A stretch of DNA of 7,014 nucleotides from LSNR01 sp964603325 (lineage in GTDB: Bacteria > Patescibacteriota > Minisyncoccia > Moranbacterales > UBA9337): the NCBI GenBank assembly GCA_964603325.1, contig CAZRUH010000034.1, positions 1 through 7,014 of the forward strand. Reading direction: 5' to 3'. Below, piece after piece: positions 6,531-7,014 of this stretch (within the stretch, counting starts at the first letter, position 1; every line of letters starts with the position of its first letter). Made by a program: the position numbers and the translations under genes. The notes under the pieces were generated by a model. It was not told the DNA's origin. It worked only from the letters and a program-made list of their open reading frames with translations, and did not search any database.

Positions 6531-6559
6531 ATTATATAATTTATTTAAATAATTTGCAA
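6531..6559 (-). promoter_or_regulatory. Putative promoter of the corA-cysS operon
   Basis: On the minus strand TATAAT (6531-6536) is a perfect -10 box and TTGCAA (6554-6559) matches four of six -35 positions with a 17-nt spacer. Transcription would start near 6524, about 22 nt before the ATG. The -10 lies in the 12-bp palindrome AATTATATAATT (6530-6541), so the opposite strand carries one as well. Confidence 0.45.
6535..6540 (+). promoter_or_regulatory. Putative -10 box for yidD
   Basis: TATAAT on the plus strand, overlapping by two bases the mirror-image -10 of the divergent operon. No good -35 is seen at 16-18 nt upstream (ATGTTA at 6512-6517 matches only three positions). A start near 6547 would give a leader of about 50 nt to the ATG at 6597. 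Confidence 0.35.
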
Positions 6560-6587
6560 AATGGACGAATTTTGGGAGCGAATTTTT

Positions 6588-6591
6588 GAGG
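6588..6591 (+). promoter_or_regulatory. Ribosome binding site that decides the yidD start
   Basis: GAGG lies 5 nt before the ATG at 6597. It is the only Shine-Dalgarno-like sequence at a gene start in this window, and it favours this ATG over the in-frame ATG at 6561. Confidence 0.5.
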
Positions 6592-6596
6592 TTAGT

Positions 6597-6845
6597 ATGA
6601 TTAAATCTTTTGTTTTATTTTTAATCAGATTTTATCAAAAAGTATTTTCTTTAGATCAGGGCATCTTTAGTTTTTTGTTCTCGGAAAGATTTTGTCGATT
6701 TCATCCAACTTGTTCAGAATATACTTATCAATCAATACAAAGGTTTGGAGTTTTTAGGGGTAGTTGGATGGGCTTTAAGCGAGTAATCAGATGTCACCCG
6801 TGGAATGAAGGTGGCTATGATCCGGTGCCGAAAAAGAAAAAATAA
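6597..6845 (+). CDS. yidD: Membrane protein insertion efficiency factor YidD
   Basis: An 82-residue YidD protein, normal for the family, which assists YidC/Sec-dependent insertion of inner-membrane proteins from the cytoplasmic face. The N-terminal amphipathic/hydrophobic segment VLFLIRFYQKVFS (6-18) is typical. The core motif CRFHPTCSEYTYQSI spans 33-47 and RCHPWNEGGYDPVP spans 65-78, with the three conserved cysteines C33, C39 and C66. A lysine run ends the protein. An in-frame ATG at 6561 would add 12 residues (94 in total), but family proteins begin at the 'MIKxFxLFLIRFYQ' position and GAGG precedes that codon. In many bacteria yidD lies between rnpA and yidC; here it is divergent from the corA-like gene and followed after 37 nt by an unrecognised membrane-anchored protein, so the classical cluster is not visible. 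Confidence 0.95.
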   Translation: MIKSFVLFLIRFYQKVFSLDQGIFSFLFSERFCRFHPTCSEYTYQSIQRFGVFRGSWMGFKRVIRCHPWNEGGYDPVPKKKK

Positions 6846-6882
6846 TTTAAATCAAATTTAAAAATATCAAGTTAAAACAATA

Positions 6883-7014
6883 ATGAACAAAAAAATTCTA
6901 ATCACAATTCTAACAATTTTAGGACCGGCTGTTGTAGCCGGTGGTTTTTATCTTTGGTCGCAGAAAAAAGCGGAACTAATGCAGAATAATGCGGAAAAGC
7001 AAATTGTGAAACAA
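6883..7014 (+). CDS. N-terminally membrane-anchored protein, start only (partial)
   Basis: An open frame of 44 codons from ATG at 6883 to the window edge, without a stop. It begins MNKK and continues with one hydrophobic helix of about 20 residues (5-25, ILITILTILGPAVVAGGFYLW), then becomes Lys/Glu/Gln-rich. This is the pattern of a signal anchor or uncleaved signal peptide with the bulk of the protein outside the cytoplasm. There is no lipobox cysteine. It follows yidD by 37 nt on the same strand with no terminator between, so co-transcription is likely. YidC is a common partner of yidD, but this N-terminus does not show recognisable YidC sequence. The family is unknown; no Shine-Dalgarno is seen. 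Confidence 0.6.
   Translation, partial: MNKKILITILTILGPAVVAGGFYLWSQKKAELMQNNAEKQIVKQ

Noticed and set aside
6561..6596. ATG at 6561 as the yidD start, adding 12 residues.
   Set aside because: Family proteins begin at the MIKSF position, and only the ATG at 6597 has a GAGG at proper spacing. It cannot be fully excluded, because most genes here lack such a site.

Overview
The window looks like a piece of an AT-rich bacterial chromosome: the coding strands are full of A/T at third positions. It holds the end of an rRNA operon followed by six complete protein genes and the start of a seventh. Low GC, housekeeping genes with very short gaps, an almost complete absence of Shine-Dalgarno sequences and a compact 23S 3' end fit a small-genome lineage such as the Candidate Phyla Radiation (Patescibacteria). 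That placement is an inference; no gene here is diagnostic. The standard code is used, since no TGA falls inside the recognisable proteins.

Positions 1-570 hold the 3' end of a 23S rRNA gene, a spacer with a 9-bp hairpin and a short tandem repeat, a 5S rRNA gene inside a long precursor stem, and an intrinsic terminator that closes the operon. Positions 570-919 carry no convincing gene. They contain an imperfect two-part hairpin, an interrupted coding-like frame, and a hairpin that probably terminates the leftward gene beyond it.

Positions 920-2685 hold a divergent pair: a small GNAT-like acetyltransferase on the minus strand and a BaiN/HI0933-type flavoprotein on the plus strand, separated by an A/T-rich promoter region. 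The flavoprotein is followed on the same strand by a GT4-type glycosyltransferase (2745-4154) of the group with an N-terminal TDGVSLE motif. That gene ends only 3 nt from the end of the convergent cysS gene.

On the minus strand, corA (CorA-like membrane protein) and cysS (cysteinyl-tRNA synthetase) overlap by 10 nt and form an operon transcribed leftward from about 6524. The CorA-like protein lacks the canonical GMN signature. Divergent from it are yidD (membrane protein insertion factor) and a truncated gene for a protein with an N-terminal membrane anchor. The two directions share a palindromic AATTATATAATT that supplies a perfect TATAAT on both strands.

The genes are mostly housekeeping (translation, ion transport, protein insertion, sugar transfer). 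I see no mobile element, CRISPR array, toxin-antitoxin pair or defence cluster. The best leads are the atypical CorA pore motif, the symmetric divergent promoter, and the structured stretch downstream of the rRNA operon.
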